DNA of 64,000 nt, taken from the NCBI GenBank assembly GCA_910578865.1, contig CAJTRM010000014.1:1-64000 (forward strand), given 5' to 3'. The position numbers and the translations under genes are program-made. Below the pieces are notes generated by a model. That model had not been told where the DNA came from and made no database searches. It saw nothing but the letters and a program-made list of their open reading frames with translations. The DNA is from an uncultured Dorea sp. GTDB lineage: Bacteria; Bacillota_A; Clostridia; Lachnospirales; Lachnospiraceae. The first letter of the stretch is position 1. Each line of letters opens with the position of its first letter. This document shows positions 25,874 to 35,129 of this stretch, in pieces.

Positions 25874-26746
25874 ATGGATACAAAGGAAAAATGGGATATT
25901 AAGGTAAGTATTATCATGGGAGTCTATAACCCGGAGCATGAGGAGTGGCTTAAGGCTTCCATTTGTTCCATGATAGATCAGAGCCTCACGGAGTGGGAGA
26001 TGATCTTGTATGATGATGGCTCAGATGCTGTATACAAGGAACGGATAGAGAAAGCGGCGAAGATGGATCAAAGAATCCGATTGATCCGGGGCAGAGAAAA
26101 CCGCGGGCTTGCGTATGCCCTGAACCAATGTCTGAAACATGCGAAAGGCAGATATGTGGCAAGGATGGACGATGATGACATTTCCATGCCGGAGAGACTG
26201 GAAAAACAATATCAGTTTTTAGAAAAGAATCAAGAGTTTGGCTGGGCAGGGACAACCGCTGCATTGTTTGATGCAGGGGGAATCTGGGGAAAAGAGGAAC
26301 TTTCGGAGATTCCAGGCGCAGAGGATTTTTTAAAGCATTCACCGTATATCCATCCTTCTGTAATGTTTCGCAGTGAGGTTTTGAAGCATGCAGGGGGGTA
26401 TCTGGCAGCAAGACGGACAAAACGGTGCGAGGATTACGAGTTGTTTATGAGACTTTGTGCGGAAGGGCTGCGAGGATACAATATTCAGGAAGAATTGTTT
26501 TTATATCGGGAGGATTACAGGAGTTACAGAAAGAGAAAGATGAAATATCGTCTTTTTGAAATGCAGATACGGTATCAAGGTTTTCAAAAGCTGCATATTT
26601 TGACGCCTGCCAGTCTTCCTTATGTATTAAGGCCCCTGGTTGGAGGATTGCCGGGAATAGGAACCGGATGGAGGATATTCAGAAGAAAGTATAAAGAAAT
26701 ACAGAATAGAAAAAATGATTTGTGGAGAAATGAAAATGGACAGTAA
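25874..26746 (+). CDS. GT2-type glycosyltransferase
   Basis: This 290-residue protein is a GT-A fold, family 2 inverting glycosyltransferase. The start of the fold is VSIIMGVYNPEHEEWLKASICSM, the nucleotide-binding Asp is in LYDDGSDAVYKE, and the metal-binding DxD region is VARMDDDDISMPERLEKQ. The C-terminal region with ARRTKRCEDYELFMRL carries the predicted catalytic Asp (the ED of the GT2 family). The frame is open upstream to 25772 inside the previous gene, but the ATG at 25874 follows GAGTAAAGGACGG and gives the standard N-terminus. It overlaps the permease gene that follows by about 10 bases. Confidence 0.88.
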   Translation: MDTKEKWDIKVSIIMGVYNPEHEEWLKASICSMIDQSLTEWEMILYDDGSDAVYKERIEKAAKMDQRIRLIRGRENRGLAYALNQCLKHAKGRYVARMDDDDISMPERLEKQYQFLEKNQEFGWAGTTAALFDAGGIWGKEELSEIPGAEDFLKHSPYIHPSVMFRSEVLKHAGGYLAARRTKRCEDYELFMRLCAEGLRGYNIQEELFLYREDYRSYRKRKMKYRLFEMQIRYQGFQKLHILTPASLPYVLRPLVGGLPGIGTGWRIFRRKYKEIQNRKNDLWRNENGQ

Positions 26747-27548
26747 AGTCAAGCAAACTGTAGATGAGGAAAATCAGAGGAAAAAGGAACAGAGAAAGCA
26801 GTATTTCTTTGTAATCAGAGAACTTACCTCAAGGGAAACAAAAAGAAAATACTCACGCTCCTATCTGGGAATACTCTGGAGTGTGCTGAATCCATTGTTG
26901 TCCATGGCGGTTCTCTCTTTGATATTTACCCAGATTTTTGCCCGTTCCATAGAAAACTACCCGATCTATTATTTGTCGGGGTATATTTTGTGGCATATGT
27001 TTACCGGAGCTACAAATGCTGCAATGACTACTTTGGTGGATAATAAGATGCTTTTAATAAAAGTAAAGCTTCCAATGGAGGTGTTTGTGCTGGCCAGAGT
27101 CTATACAGCGCTGGTAAATCTGGGATATTCATTTATCGCTTACATTATCATGTTGTTTGTATTTCGGATCTCGTTTAAATGGGAAATGTTGTTTCTTCCG
27201 GTTGTGATCTTATTTCTTGTGTTGTTTGTGCTTGGTATTTCGTATATTTTGTCTGCTGCATATGTGTTTTTTGGCGATGTCAAGCATTTATACTCTGTTA
27301 TTTTGACTTTATGGATGTATTGTTCCGCAATTTTTTACCCTGTTGACCGGCTGGAAGGCGGGATCAGGATTGTCATTGAAAACAATCCCATTTTTATTTT
27401 CATCAATTGTATGAGAAATATTATTTTATACGGTGTTATGCCTTCTCTTCCGGAATTTATAAAGATGTCAGTGTGGGGGATCGGAGTATATATATTTGGT
27501 TATTGGGTGTTTAAAAAGAAAAAAAATATGGTCATGCAGAAGGTCTGA
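26736..27548 (+). CDS. ABC-2 polysaccharide export permease (Wzm/TagG type)
   Basis: This protein of about 270 residues has six predicted membrane segments and the Wzm/TagG/RfbA pattern: an N-terminal cytoplasmic stretch ending in RETKRKYSRSYLGILWSVLNPLL, the VDNKMLLIKVKLPMEVFVLA loop, and WMYCSAIFYPVDRLE with NNPIFIFINCMRNIILYG near the end. Such permeases move lipid-linked glycan polymers across the membrane. Its ATPase partner is not adjacent; the only Wzt/TagH-type ATPase in the locus is at 44002-45735, about 16 kb downstream. ATGs at 26715, 26730 and 26736 are possible; GGAG at 26725 favours 26736. Confidence 0.9.
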   Translation: MDSKVKQTVDEENQRKKEQRKQYFFVIRELTSRETKRKYSRSYLGILWSVLNPLLSMAVLSLIFTQIFARSIENYPIYYLSGYILWHMFTGATNAAMTTLVDNKMLLIKVKLPMEVFVLARVYTALVNLGYSFIAYIIMLFVFRISFKWEMLFLPVVILFLVLFVLGISYILSAAYVFFGDVKHLYSVILTLWMYCSAIFYPVDRLEGGIRIVIENNPIFIFINCMRNIILYGVMPSLPEFIKMSVWGIGVYIFGYWVFKKKKNMVMQKV

Positions 27549-27565
27549 CCAGGTGAAAAATAATT

Positions 27566-29584
27566 ATGAGAGAGAAAATTTATAATATGTTCGTAAACCG
27601 TGTAGTGGGGATCCGGGAACGATACAGTAAAAAAAGGGAAGAGGCGAAGGGAACAGCAGGAAGATTTTTATGCTGGGTCTATTTGCTGTATCTGAATGTT
27701 TCTTATTATGTTTTCCGCTCGAGAAAGCTGGAGGGATTGGAAAAGTATCCTTATTATGAAATAAAAAAAATCCATAGCAGTGGAAGTGAGTCGTCCCTGT
27801 CCTTCCGGGAAGAACCGAAGGAGCTTAAGAAGCGTCTGGAACAATATGATGTTATATCCTTCGATGTGTTTGATACATTGGTTTTTCGGCCTTTTTCTGA
27901 TCCGACAGATTTATTTTATCTCCTTGGAAGAGAATTAGAATATATGGATTTTAAAGGGATCCGCTGTGAGGCAGAAAGAAAAGCAAGAAAAGAGAAAATG
28001 AATAGAGACGGGCAAGATGAAGTAACTTTGCGGGACATATATGATTGTCTGGAGGAGATGACAGGATTATCCGGCCGGGAGACTATGAAAAGGGAAATCG
28101 AGTTGGAAAAGCGTTGCTGCTTTGCCAATCCATATATGAAAGAAGTAGTAGAATTGCTTCGATCTGCGAAGAAAAGAATGATCGTCATTTCGGATATGTA
28201 TCTTCCGTCAGACGAAATAAGATGCATACTTAAGAAATGCGGATATCCGGAATTTGACGATTACTATGTTTCCTGTGAGTGGAGAGCATCCAAGAGCAGG
28301 GGGGATCTGTATAAAAAGGTGACAAAGCAGGAAGGAGAGCACTTCGCATTTGCTCATGTGGGAGATAATCCGGTTTCTGATATAAAACAGGCAAAAGAGA
28401 ACGGGCTGATTCCTTTTTTTTATAAAAATGTTAACAGTGCGGGAAGGAAATACCGTCCGGAAGATCTTTCTGTCATTACCGGAAGCATCTACAGAGGAAT
28501 GGTAAATATGTGGATACACAATGGAAGGTATCAATTTTCTAAAGAGTATGAGTACGGATATCTATATGGGGGCTTGTTTGTGACTGGGTATTGCCAGTTT
28601 ATACATGACTTTGCCGGGAAAGAAGGGGCTGATAAAGTTTTATTTTTTTCAAGAGACGGGGATATTCTGTGCAGAGCATACAGGTTACTTTATCCGGAAG
28701 AAGAGGGGCGCTGGGAATATGTGTACTGGTCGCGGCTGGCGGCGGCAAAACTTACGGCAGGGTACTATAAATATGACTATTTCCGAAGGTTTTTGGAACA
28801 TAAGAAAAATCAGGGGTATATCTTGAAAAGCATTGTACAGTCTATGGAATTGGACGATATGCTGCAAGGGTTGTGCGAAACTACGGGGCTTAGTGCAAAA
28901 GATGCACTTACAGATAAAAATATAGATGTGTGCAGACAATATTTTGATCATCACTGGGAAGAGGTAAAGAATCATTATAAAGAGCAGCAGCAAGCCGCAA
29001 GGCAGTATTACGGGAATGTACTTACAGGGTGTAAGAAAGCAGTAGCTGTAGATATCGGATGGGCCGGAAGCGGCGCTGTTTTACTAGATTATCTGGTAAA
29101 TAAAGAATGGAATCTGAACTGCAGTATTACAGGAATTATAGCCGGTACAAATACCTGTCATAATCAGGAACCCGATGCCAGCGAAACATTTTTGCAGAGT
29201 GGTAAGCTTGTCAGTTATATGTATTCTCAGCATCATAACAGAGATTTGTGGAAATTTCATAATCCGGGCCAGGATCATAATGTATATTGGGAGGTGGTGA
29301 CTGCTTCTGCTGAAGGCAGCCTGAAAGGCTTCTATCTGGACAAAGACGGCAGATGTAAATGTGTTTTTAAGGAAAAAAGTGTAGGAGAGAAACGGATACA
29401 GGAAATACAGAAAGGAATTCTGGATTTTGCAGAGCACTTTAAGAGCACCAGGGAGCTATTGAAAGATATGTGGTACATCAGCGGAAGAGATGCATATGCT
29501 CCGATGTTAAGTCCGGAAGGAGAGAGAAACAGAAGGAACTTCCGGGAGATCCTGGATTTGCTGGATGATAAAAATGTAGTATGA
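27566..29584 (+). CDS. HAD-like hydrolase / polysaccharide protein of COG5610 type
   Basis: This 672-residue protein has a HAD-type phosphatase domain at about residues 90-290: motif I is ISFDVFDTLVFRP, motif II RMIVISDMYLPSDE and motif IV FAHVGDNPVSDIKQAKENG. A second domain (about 330-560) contains LFFSRDGDILCRAYRLL and VAVDIGWAGSGAVLLDYLV. The second domain resembles the protein encoded at 42574-43974, which has the same two motifs. Proteins of this kind occur in capsule and wall glycan loci and are labelled HAD-superfamily hydrolases of unknown substrate. I cannot say whether it removes a phosphate from a sugar or transfers a group. The gene follows the permease by 17 bases. Confidence 0.7.
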   Translation: MREKIYNMFVNRVVGIRERYSKKREEAKGTAGRFLCWVYLLYLNVSYYVFRSRKLEGLEKYPYYEIKKIHSSGSESSLSFREEPKELKKRLEQYDVISFDVFDTLVFRPFSDPTDLFYLLGRELEYMDFKGIRCEAERKARKEKMNRDGQDEVTLRDIYDCLEEMTGLSGRETMKREIELEKRCCFANPYMKEVVELLRSAKKRMIVISDMYLPSDEIRCILKKCGYPEFDDYYVSCEWRASKSRGDLYKKVTKQEGEHFAFAHVGDNPVSDIKQAKENGLIPFFYKNVNSAGRKYRPEDLSVITGSIYRGMVNMWIHNGRYQFSKEYEYGYLYGGLFVTGYCQFIHDFAGKEGADKVLFFSRDGDILCRAYRLLYPEEEGRWEYVYWSRLAAAKLTAGYYKYDYFRRFLEHKKNQGYILKSIVQSMELDDMLQGLCETTGLSAKDALTDKNIDVCRQYFDHHWEEVKNHYKEQQQAARQYYGNVLTGCKKAVAVDIGWAGSGAVLLDYLVNKEWNLNCSITGIIAGTNTCHNQEPDASETFLQSGKLVSYMYSQHHNRDLWKFHNPGQDHNVYWEVVTASAEGSLKGFYLDKDGRCKCVFKEKSVGEKRIQEIQKGILDFAEHFKSTRELLKDMWYISGRDAYAPMLSPEGERNRRNFREILDLLDDKNVV

Positions 29585-29609
29585 GATAGGAATGGTGTAA
29601 AGTAGGAAA

Positions 29610-31109
29610 ATGGTACTGCAGACAAATCTTTTTAAAGAAGAAATATGTAAGGATCACAGATTGTTTTACAGAAAACAGGGAAACGTACAGTTTAAAGATG
29701 GATATTTAACAATCGAAGACGGTGCAGAGATTTCAACAGATACATATATGAATATGTTTGATTTTGAGTTTTGGCAGCAGTTCTGTTCTGTCAGCGAATG
29801 CTGTTTGGAACTGGAGTTCTGCGGAGATGGGACTGTTTCGATGTGCAGTTGGTGCGGGGAGAAGGAGAACATATTTTATGTAAAGAAACTGAGCAGCAAA
29901 ACGGAACGAAGGGAAATCGTTCCCATCCATCCGGTGAAGGACGGCGGAATGATATATTTCACGCTTACGTCAGAAAGCAGGATGCAGGTGAGAAGAGCGG
30001 CATATACCGTTACGGAAACGGGAAGAAGAGAAATACATCTGTCACTGGTCATGTGTACCTATAAAAGGAATGATTATGTATGGAGGAATCTGGAAGTGTT
30101 GAAGCAGAGCTGCTTTTTTGACAGGCAGTCTTCTCTTTTCGGAAAAATGAGCGTGCATATCGTGGATAATGCTTCTGAGCTTCCCGAGATGCGAGAGCCG
30201 TTTATCCATATTCATCATAATCCGAATACAGGCGGAAGCGGCGGATTTACAAGGGGAATACTGGAAAGCCGGAAAGAAGATGCTGCCGGGCAGGTTTCCC
30301 ATATCATTTTTATGGATGATGACGTCTGTTTTATGGAAGAAAGCTTTTATCGCCTGTATGCGTTGCTGAGTCTCCTGCTGCCTTGCTATAGTCAGGAAAC
30401 AGTGGCAGGACGAATGTTTCGTATGGATAACAAGACAGTACAGTATACAGCATGTGAGGTGTGGAATAAAGGAAATCTGATACATATGGGCCATGAAAAG
30501 GATATGACGGCAAGAGAAGGGCTGCTTACCGTCAATAAGGAAAGAGGAGAATATGGAGGATGGTGGTTCTGTTGTTTCCCGATAGAGTTTGCGAAGGAGA
30601 ATCTGCCGTTACCGTTTTTCCTGCATTGTGATGATGTTGAGTACGGCCTGAGGTGTGGAAAAAGTCCTCTGGTACTGAATGGGATACAGGTATGGCATGA
30701 GACGGCGGAACATAGAATGACGCCTGAGATGGCATATTACGATATCCGGAATTCATTTATCGTGAACACGATCTACGGTGGGTTTGAGGACTGGAAAGAG
30801 CTGCTGGAGAGATGGAGGTGCTATATCGGGATGTATCACAGGGAAAAGCAATATGCCCTGAAATATGCAGCAGTATCTGCACTTAAAGATTATATGCGCG
30901 GTAGCAGTTATTTCCTCTCTTGTGCGAAGAAAAAAACTTTTTTTTCGGATAATCCGAAGGTATTAAAGTTGGGAGCGGCAGTATCCTGGCGAATTACAGG
31001 CTGGATATATAAAAGGACAGGCAAAAAGGCGTTTCAGTCATATAGAGGCATCACTTGCCGGTATTCCGCAGGGCAGGCAGACTGTGTCCGGCAATATATG
31101 AAATTATAA
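29610..31109 (+). CDS. GlfT2-like galactofuranosyltransferase (first of two)
   Basis: This 499-residue protein resembles GlfT2-type GT2 enzymes, which add galactofuranose from UDP-Galf. An N-terminal beta-sandwich domain (about residues 1-135) precedes the GT-A domain: LVMCTYKRNDYVWRNLEVL, HHNPNTGGSGGFTRGI, the metal-binding IIFMDDDVCFME, CDDVEYGLRCG (catalytic Asp) and a VWHET motif whose His is typical of the family. A UDP-galactopyranose mutase gene two genes downstream supplies the donor, which strongly supports the call. Its neighbour at 31128 is a longer paralogue; pairs of such enzymes often alternate linkages in galactan chains. Confidence 0.82.
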   Translation: MVLQTNLFKEEICKDHRLFYRKQGNVQFKDGYLTIEDGAEISTDTYMNMFDFEFWQQFCSVSECCLELEFCGDGTVSMCSWCGEKENIFYVKKLSSKTERREIVPIHPVKDGGMIYFTLTSESRMQVRRAAYTVTETGRREIHLSLVMCTYKRNDYVWRNLEVLKQSCFFDRQSSLFGKMSVHIVDNASELPEMREPFIHIHHNPNTGGSGGFTRGILESRKEDAAGQVSHIIFMDDDVCFMEESFYRLYALLSLLLPCYSQETVAGRMFRMDNKTVQYTACEVWNKGNLIHMGHEKDMTAREGLLTVNKERGEYGGWWFCCFPIEFAKENLPLPFFLHCDDVEYGLRCGKSPLVLNGIQVWHETAEHRMTPEMAYYDIRNSFIVNTIYGGFEDWKELLERWRCYIGMYHREKQYALKYAAVSALKDYMRGSSYFLSCAKKKTFFSDNPKVLKLGAAVSWRITGWIYKRTGKKAFQSYRGITCRYSAGQADCVRQYMKL

Positions 31110-31127
31110 GGTGAGGTAAGGTTTAAA

Positions 31128-32927
31128 ATGAAAAAATTAAAGTTGCAGAATATTTTGTTTCCATCAGCAGAAATATGTATGTTGGATGAACTGTATTTTA
31201 GAAGTGAAAGTGACAGTTATGTGTGGGCAAATGAAGAACTTCAGATAAAAAAAGGAAGAGAAGTATCATTTGACACTTATTTTAACAGCTTTTCTATTGG
31301 GAAATGGACAAAGTATACGAATATAAAAAGAGTGAAGCTGACCTTATTTTTCACAGGCAGGCTGAGGATCACTTTAATGAGGAAAGAGCGTATTGGAAAA
31401 TTAGTGCGGGATCATTATATAAAAGAAAAAATAGTGGAAACGCGAAGAGAAGAAGTGGTTCTGGAGTTCGAAGATTCGTATACAAACGGTGTTTACACAT
31501 TTACCCTGGAGGCTTTGGAAGATACAGATTTTTATGGAGGATATTACTGGGCTGATCTTGAGGAAGATAAAATACAGGATATCCGTATTGCGCTTAATAT
31601 ATGCACTTACCGGAGAGAGGAGTTTGTCAGGAAGAATATGAAGCTCTTCCAGAAACGCGTGTTCTCATCTTATGAGGACGAGGAGTTCAGGAAGAATCTT
31701 GGCATTTATATTATTGACAATGCAAAGACACTGGGAAATGAATTTGACTCGGACAATATACATGTAATACCGAATAAGAATGCAGGCGGGGCAGGAGGAT
31801 TTACGAGGGGACTTATAGAAATTAAAAATTCCGGTAAATTTACGCATGCGCTTTTGATGGATGATGATATTGTAGTGGATCCGGAGTCAGTTTATCGGAC
31901 ATGGGCATTATTGTCTATCGTGAAGGAGGAGTATAGGAACGTATTTATCGCAGGTGCAATGCTGCGGCTGGATCAGCAGCATCTCCAGGTGGAATCCGGG
32001 GCATTGTGGAATTCGGGAGCACTTTTTAGCAGGAAGTGCGGGTTGAATCTCAGGGAAATAGAGGCATGTTTATACAATGAAATAGAAGAAACGGTAGATT
32101 ACAGTGCATGGTGGTATACATGCCTGCCGTTATCGGTAGTCAATGATGAGAATCTGCCCCTTCCTATTTTTATCCGGGGGGATGATGTGGAATATGGATT
32201 GAGGAATGCCAGGAAAATCCTTACGATGAACGGAATCTGTGTCTGGCATGAACCATTTGAAAATAAGTATTCTTCTTCCATGTTTTATTATATCCTGCGG
32301 AACCGGCTCATTGATAATGCAATCCATAAAAGAGAGATCCCGAAGAAGCAGTTCCATCGTCTGCTGAGACAACAGGTGATGGGTGAGGTGTATCTGTATC
32401 GTTATAAAAACGCACAGCTTTTGCTGAGCGGGGTGCGAGATTACCTGGCAGGGATTGACTGGCTTAAGGAACAGGATGGAGAGTGTCTGAACCGCAGTGT
32501 TATGGAGAGAGGATATAAGATGCAGTATGCAGAAGAAGCAGGCGCTTACTTTGATTATGGAGAATATGAAAGAGGGCTTCAGGAGGAGCATAGAATATCA
32601 TTTCTTCATAAGGTTATAAAACGGCTGACAATGAATGGCATCCTGCTGACGCCGCAGAGGGAGCAGGTGATCCTCCCTGTAATAGGCACCCGTGAACGGA
32701 GTCTTTACAGGGTGAGGCGTGTTGTGAATTATGATGTACTGACACAGAAGTGTTTTATTACATGCCGGGATAAAACAGAAGCGAGGGAATGCCGGAAGCT
32801 TCTGGGAGAGGTACAGAGGCTGGTTGAGGAAAGATACGAGACAGTAAATAAAGAATATCAGAGCCGGGGAAGAGAACTGATGAATAAACAATTTTGGGAC
32901 CAATATCTTGGCTTGGATAACAGGTAG
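31128..32927 (+). CDS. GlfT2-like galactofuranosyltransferase (second of two)
   Basis: This 599-residue paralogue of the previous gene has the same layout: N-terminal beta-sandwich (residues about 1-155), GT-A catalytic domain with ALNICTYRREEFVRKN, PNKNAGGAGGFTRGL, the metal site LLMDDDIVVDPES, RGDDVEYGLRN and VWHEPFENKYSSS, and a longer C-terminal helical part. The order of motifs is exactly that of the polymerising mycobacterial GlfT2 family. It lies 18 bases after its paralogue and just upstream of glf. Which of the two initiates and which extends cannot be told from sequence. Confidence 0.83.
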   Translation: MKKLKLQNILFPSAEICMLDELYFRSESDSYVWANEELQIKKGREVSFDTYFNSFSIGKWTKYTNIKRVKLTLFFTGRLRITLMRKERIGKLVRDHYIKEKIVETRREEVVLEFEDSYTNGVYTFTLEALEDTDFYGGYYWADLEEDKIQDIRIALNICTYRREEFVRKNMKLFQKRVFSSYEDEEFRKNLGIYIIDNAKTLGNEFDSDNIHVIPNKNAGGAGGFTRGLIEIKNSGKFTHALLMDDDIVVDPESVYRTWALLSIVKEEYRNVFIAGAMLRLDQQHLQVESGALWNSGALFSRKCGLNLREIEACLYNEIEETVDYSAWWYTCLPLSVVNDENLPLPIFIRGDDVEYGLRNARKILTMNGICVWHEPFENKYSSSMFYYILRNRLIDNAIHKREIPKKQFHRLLRQQVMGEVYLYRYKNAQLLLSGVRDYLAGIDWLKEQDGECLNRSVMERGYKMQYAEEAGAYFDYGEYERGLQEEHRISFLHKVIKRLTMNGILLTPQREQVILPVIGTRERSLYRVRRVVNYDVLTQKCFITCRDKTEARECRKLLGEVQRLVEERYETVNKEYQSRGRELMNKQFWDQYLGLDNR

Positions 32928-32937
32928 GGGGAAAAGA

Positions 32938-34050
32938 ATGAAATATGATTATCTGATTGTAGGAGCAGGTCTTTTTGGATCTGTGTTTGCCTATGAAATG
33001 AAAAAAAGAGGTAAGAAGTGCCTGGTCATTGAGAGGAGAGGCCATATTGCAGGGAACATATATTGTGAAGAAATGGAAGGCATCCAGGTACATCGATATG
33101 GCGCCCATATTTTTCACACATCGGATGAAAGGATATGGAATTATATAGGCCAGTTTGCTGAGTTTAATCAATTTATCAATTCACCGATAGCTGTTTATAA
33201 AAATGAGATATATAATCTCCCGTTTAATATGAACACATTCAGTAAATTGTGGGGAGTACAGACGCCACAGGAAGCAAAAGAGAAGATTGAAGCTCAAATA
33301 GGAGAGCTGGATATTAAGGAGCCGGGAAATCTGGAGGAGCAGGCATTATTACTTGCCGGAAAAGATATTTATGAAAAACTGATAAAGGGGTATACGGAGA
33401 AACAGTGGGGCAGAAAATGTACGGAGCTTCCCGCATTTATTATACGGCGGCTGCCGTTTCGGTTTACTTATGACAATAATTATTTTAACGATCGTTACCA
33501 GGGGATTCCAATCGGGGGATACACAAAAATAGCAGAGAAAATGTTGGAAGGCATAGAGGTACGGCTGAATACGGATTATTTTGAGTTCATTAAGGAGAAC
33601 GTGGATTGTGCGAATAAGACAGTATTTACAGGGATGATCGATCAATATTTTGATTATTGCCTGGGGCCGCTGCAATATCGTTCTGTCCGGTTTGAGACAG
33701 AGGTGCTAAATATGGAGAATTATCAAGGGAACGCAGTTGTAAATTATACAGAGCACAGTGTTCCCTTTACAAGGATTATCGAACATAAACATTTTGAATT
33801 TGGGAAACAGGAAAAAACTGTCATTTCCAGAGAATATCCTGCGGAATGGGAAATCGGAATGGAGCCGTATTATCCGGTGAATGATCAGAAAAATAATAAA
33901 AGGTATGCTCAATACAGAGAAATGGCGGATAAAAAGAGGGAAGTGATCTTCGGCGGACGGCTTGGCGCTTATCAGTATTATGATATGGATAAAGTAATCA
34001 TGGCAGCATTAAAAGCATCGGAGGCTGAAATATCCGGAAAAATAGAGTAG
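32938..34050 (+). CDS. glf: UDP-galactopyranose mutase
   Basis: This 370-residue flavoenzyme converts UDP-galactopyranose to UDP-galactofuranose. The N-terminal FAD loop is YLIVGAGLFGSVFAYE (residues 4-19), followed by VIERRGHIAGN. The family hallmark YGAHIFHTSDERIW comes next; GYTEKQWGRKC and LPFRFTYDNNYFNDRYQGIPIGGY are active-site stretches with the substrate-binding Trp, Tyr and Arg residues, and a C-terminal GRLGAYQYYDMD closes the FAD site. Length and motifs are complete. The ATG at 32938 is preceded by AGGGGG; the frame is open further into the previous gene but without a ribosome site. Galactofuranose is absent from mammals, so this marks a distinctive surface polymer. Confidence 0.96.
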   Translation: MKYDYLIVGAGLFGSVFAYEMKKRGKKCLVIERRGHIAGNIYCEEMEGIQVHRYGAHIFHTSDERIWNYIGQFAEFNQFINSPIAVYKNEIYNLPFNMNTFSKLWGVQTPQEAKEKIEAQIGELDIKEPGNLEEQALLLAGKDIYEKLIKGYTEKQWGRKCTELPAFIIRRLPFRFTYDNNYFNDRYQGIPIGGYTKIAEKMLEGIEVRLNTDYFEFIKENVDCANKTVFTGMIDQYFDYCLGPLQYRSVRFETEVLNMENYQGNAVVNYTEHSVPFTRIIEHKHFEFGKQEKTVISREYPAEWEIGMEPYYPVNDQKNNKRYAQYREMADKKREVIFGGRLGAYQYYDMDKVIMAALKASEAEISGKIE

Positions 34051-34061
34051 GAGAACATCAT

Positions 34062-35129
34062 ATGTTGAACGAGGAATTAATGTCGCGTGTAATAGAAAAG
34101 ATAGAAAGATATGCGAACGGGAGAGAAGTAGTATTTTTGGGGAAGCATGAGGAGATGAGGGATTTTTTAGGGGGAGGGGTAGGAATTGATATACAAAAGG
34201 TATTTACACGCAATGCGAAAATACTAAGAGAAGACGAGACAACATATTTTCATTTGGAGAATCTGAACGGAAAATCCGAAGAGTATTATGTCGTGATATC
34301 AGTTATGATGCCGGATAACGGAAAATGGCAAAGAGAACTTCTCCGGAGTTACGGATATACAGAGGAACTTGATTATATTTTTTACAGCCTTGATGAAGAA
34401 GCCGTTAACGGAAATAAAATAACAGGAAAGTGTACCAGTATCCGATGGGGAGGTAAAAATAATATTATTGAAATCGAAGACGGAGTTGAAATCAGAGGGA
34501 CTCTTAAAATAGTATGTCTGGGAGACAACTGCAGATTGAAGATCGGAAGAGGGACCGTATTTGGAAAGGACAATTTTATTAAATTGTGGGGGGACAGGGC
34601 AGAGATTCTTATTGGAGAAAAATGCAAGTTTACGGCTGTAGATCTGAGAGCTTTTTCAGATTCACAACTGCATATAGGAAATAAAAGTACGTTTCTGGAC
34701 GGGTTTTATGCGAATGCACGTCAGCATGCAATATGCAAGATCGGAGAGGACTGCATGTTTTCACTGGATATCGTATTACTGTCAGGGGACGGGCATTCAA
34801 TCTTCGATATCAATACAAAAAAGAACTTTAATTCTAACATGTCAGAGAAAGAAAAATATTTAACAGGGATTATCATCGGTGACCACGTGTGGGTTGGAAG
34901 GAGAGCGATGGTTCTGGGCAGTAAAAAGATAACACAGATTTGCAAGGGTAGTGTTGTGGGGGCGCAGAGCACGGTGAAGGGTACTTTCCCCAATAATGTT
35001 GCGCTCGGAGGAAATCCGGCGAAGATTTTGAGGAAGGATGTTGCGTGGAGCAGAAAATACATGGCCGAGGATATAGATTCGTGTTATCCGTATGTAGATA
35101 AAACAGAGGAGGTCGATTATGAAAAATAA
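34062..35129 (+). CDS. Left-handed beta-helix acyltransferase
   Basis: This 355-residue protein has an N-terminal region of about 120 residues of unknown fold and a C-terminal hexapeptide-repeat (left-handed beta-helix) domain. Helix turns are visible from IEDGVEIRGTLKIVCLGDNCRLKIGRG to the characteristic end GIIIGDHVWVGRRAMVLGSKK and VVGAQSTVKGTFPNNVALGGNPAKILRKD. The catalytic-type His is in LLSGDGHSIFD. Such enzymes O-acetylate sugars with acetyl-CoA. The likely target is a sugar of the surface polymer. The N-terminal domain sets it apart from simple maltose acetyltransferase-like proteins; I do not recognise it. It overlaps the next gene by 11 bases. Confidence 0.85.
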   Translation: MLNEELMSRVIEKIERYANGREVVFLGKHEEMRDFLGGGVGIDIQKVFTRNAKILREDETTYFHLENLNGKSEEYYVVISVMMPDNGKWQRELLRSYGYTEELDYIFYSLDEEAVNGNKITGKCTSIRWGGKNNIIEIEDGVEIRGTLKIVCLGDNCRLKIGRGTVFGKDNFIKLWGDRAEILIGEKCKFTAVDLRAFSDSQLHIGNKSTFLDGFYANARQHAICKIGEDCMFSLDIVLLSGDGHSIFDINTKKNFNSNMSEKEKYLTGIIIGDHVWVGRRAMVLGSKKITQICKGSVVGAQSTVKGTFPNNVALGGNPAKILRKDVAWSRKYMAEDIDSCYPYVDKTEEVDYEK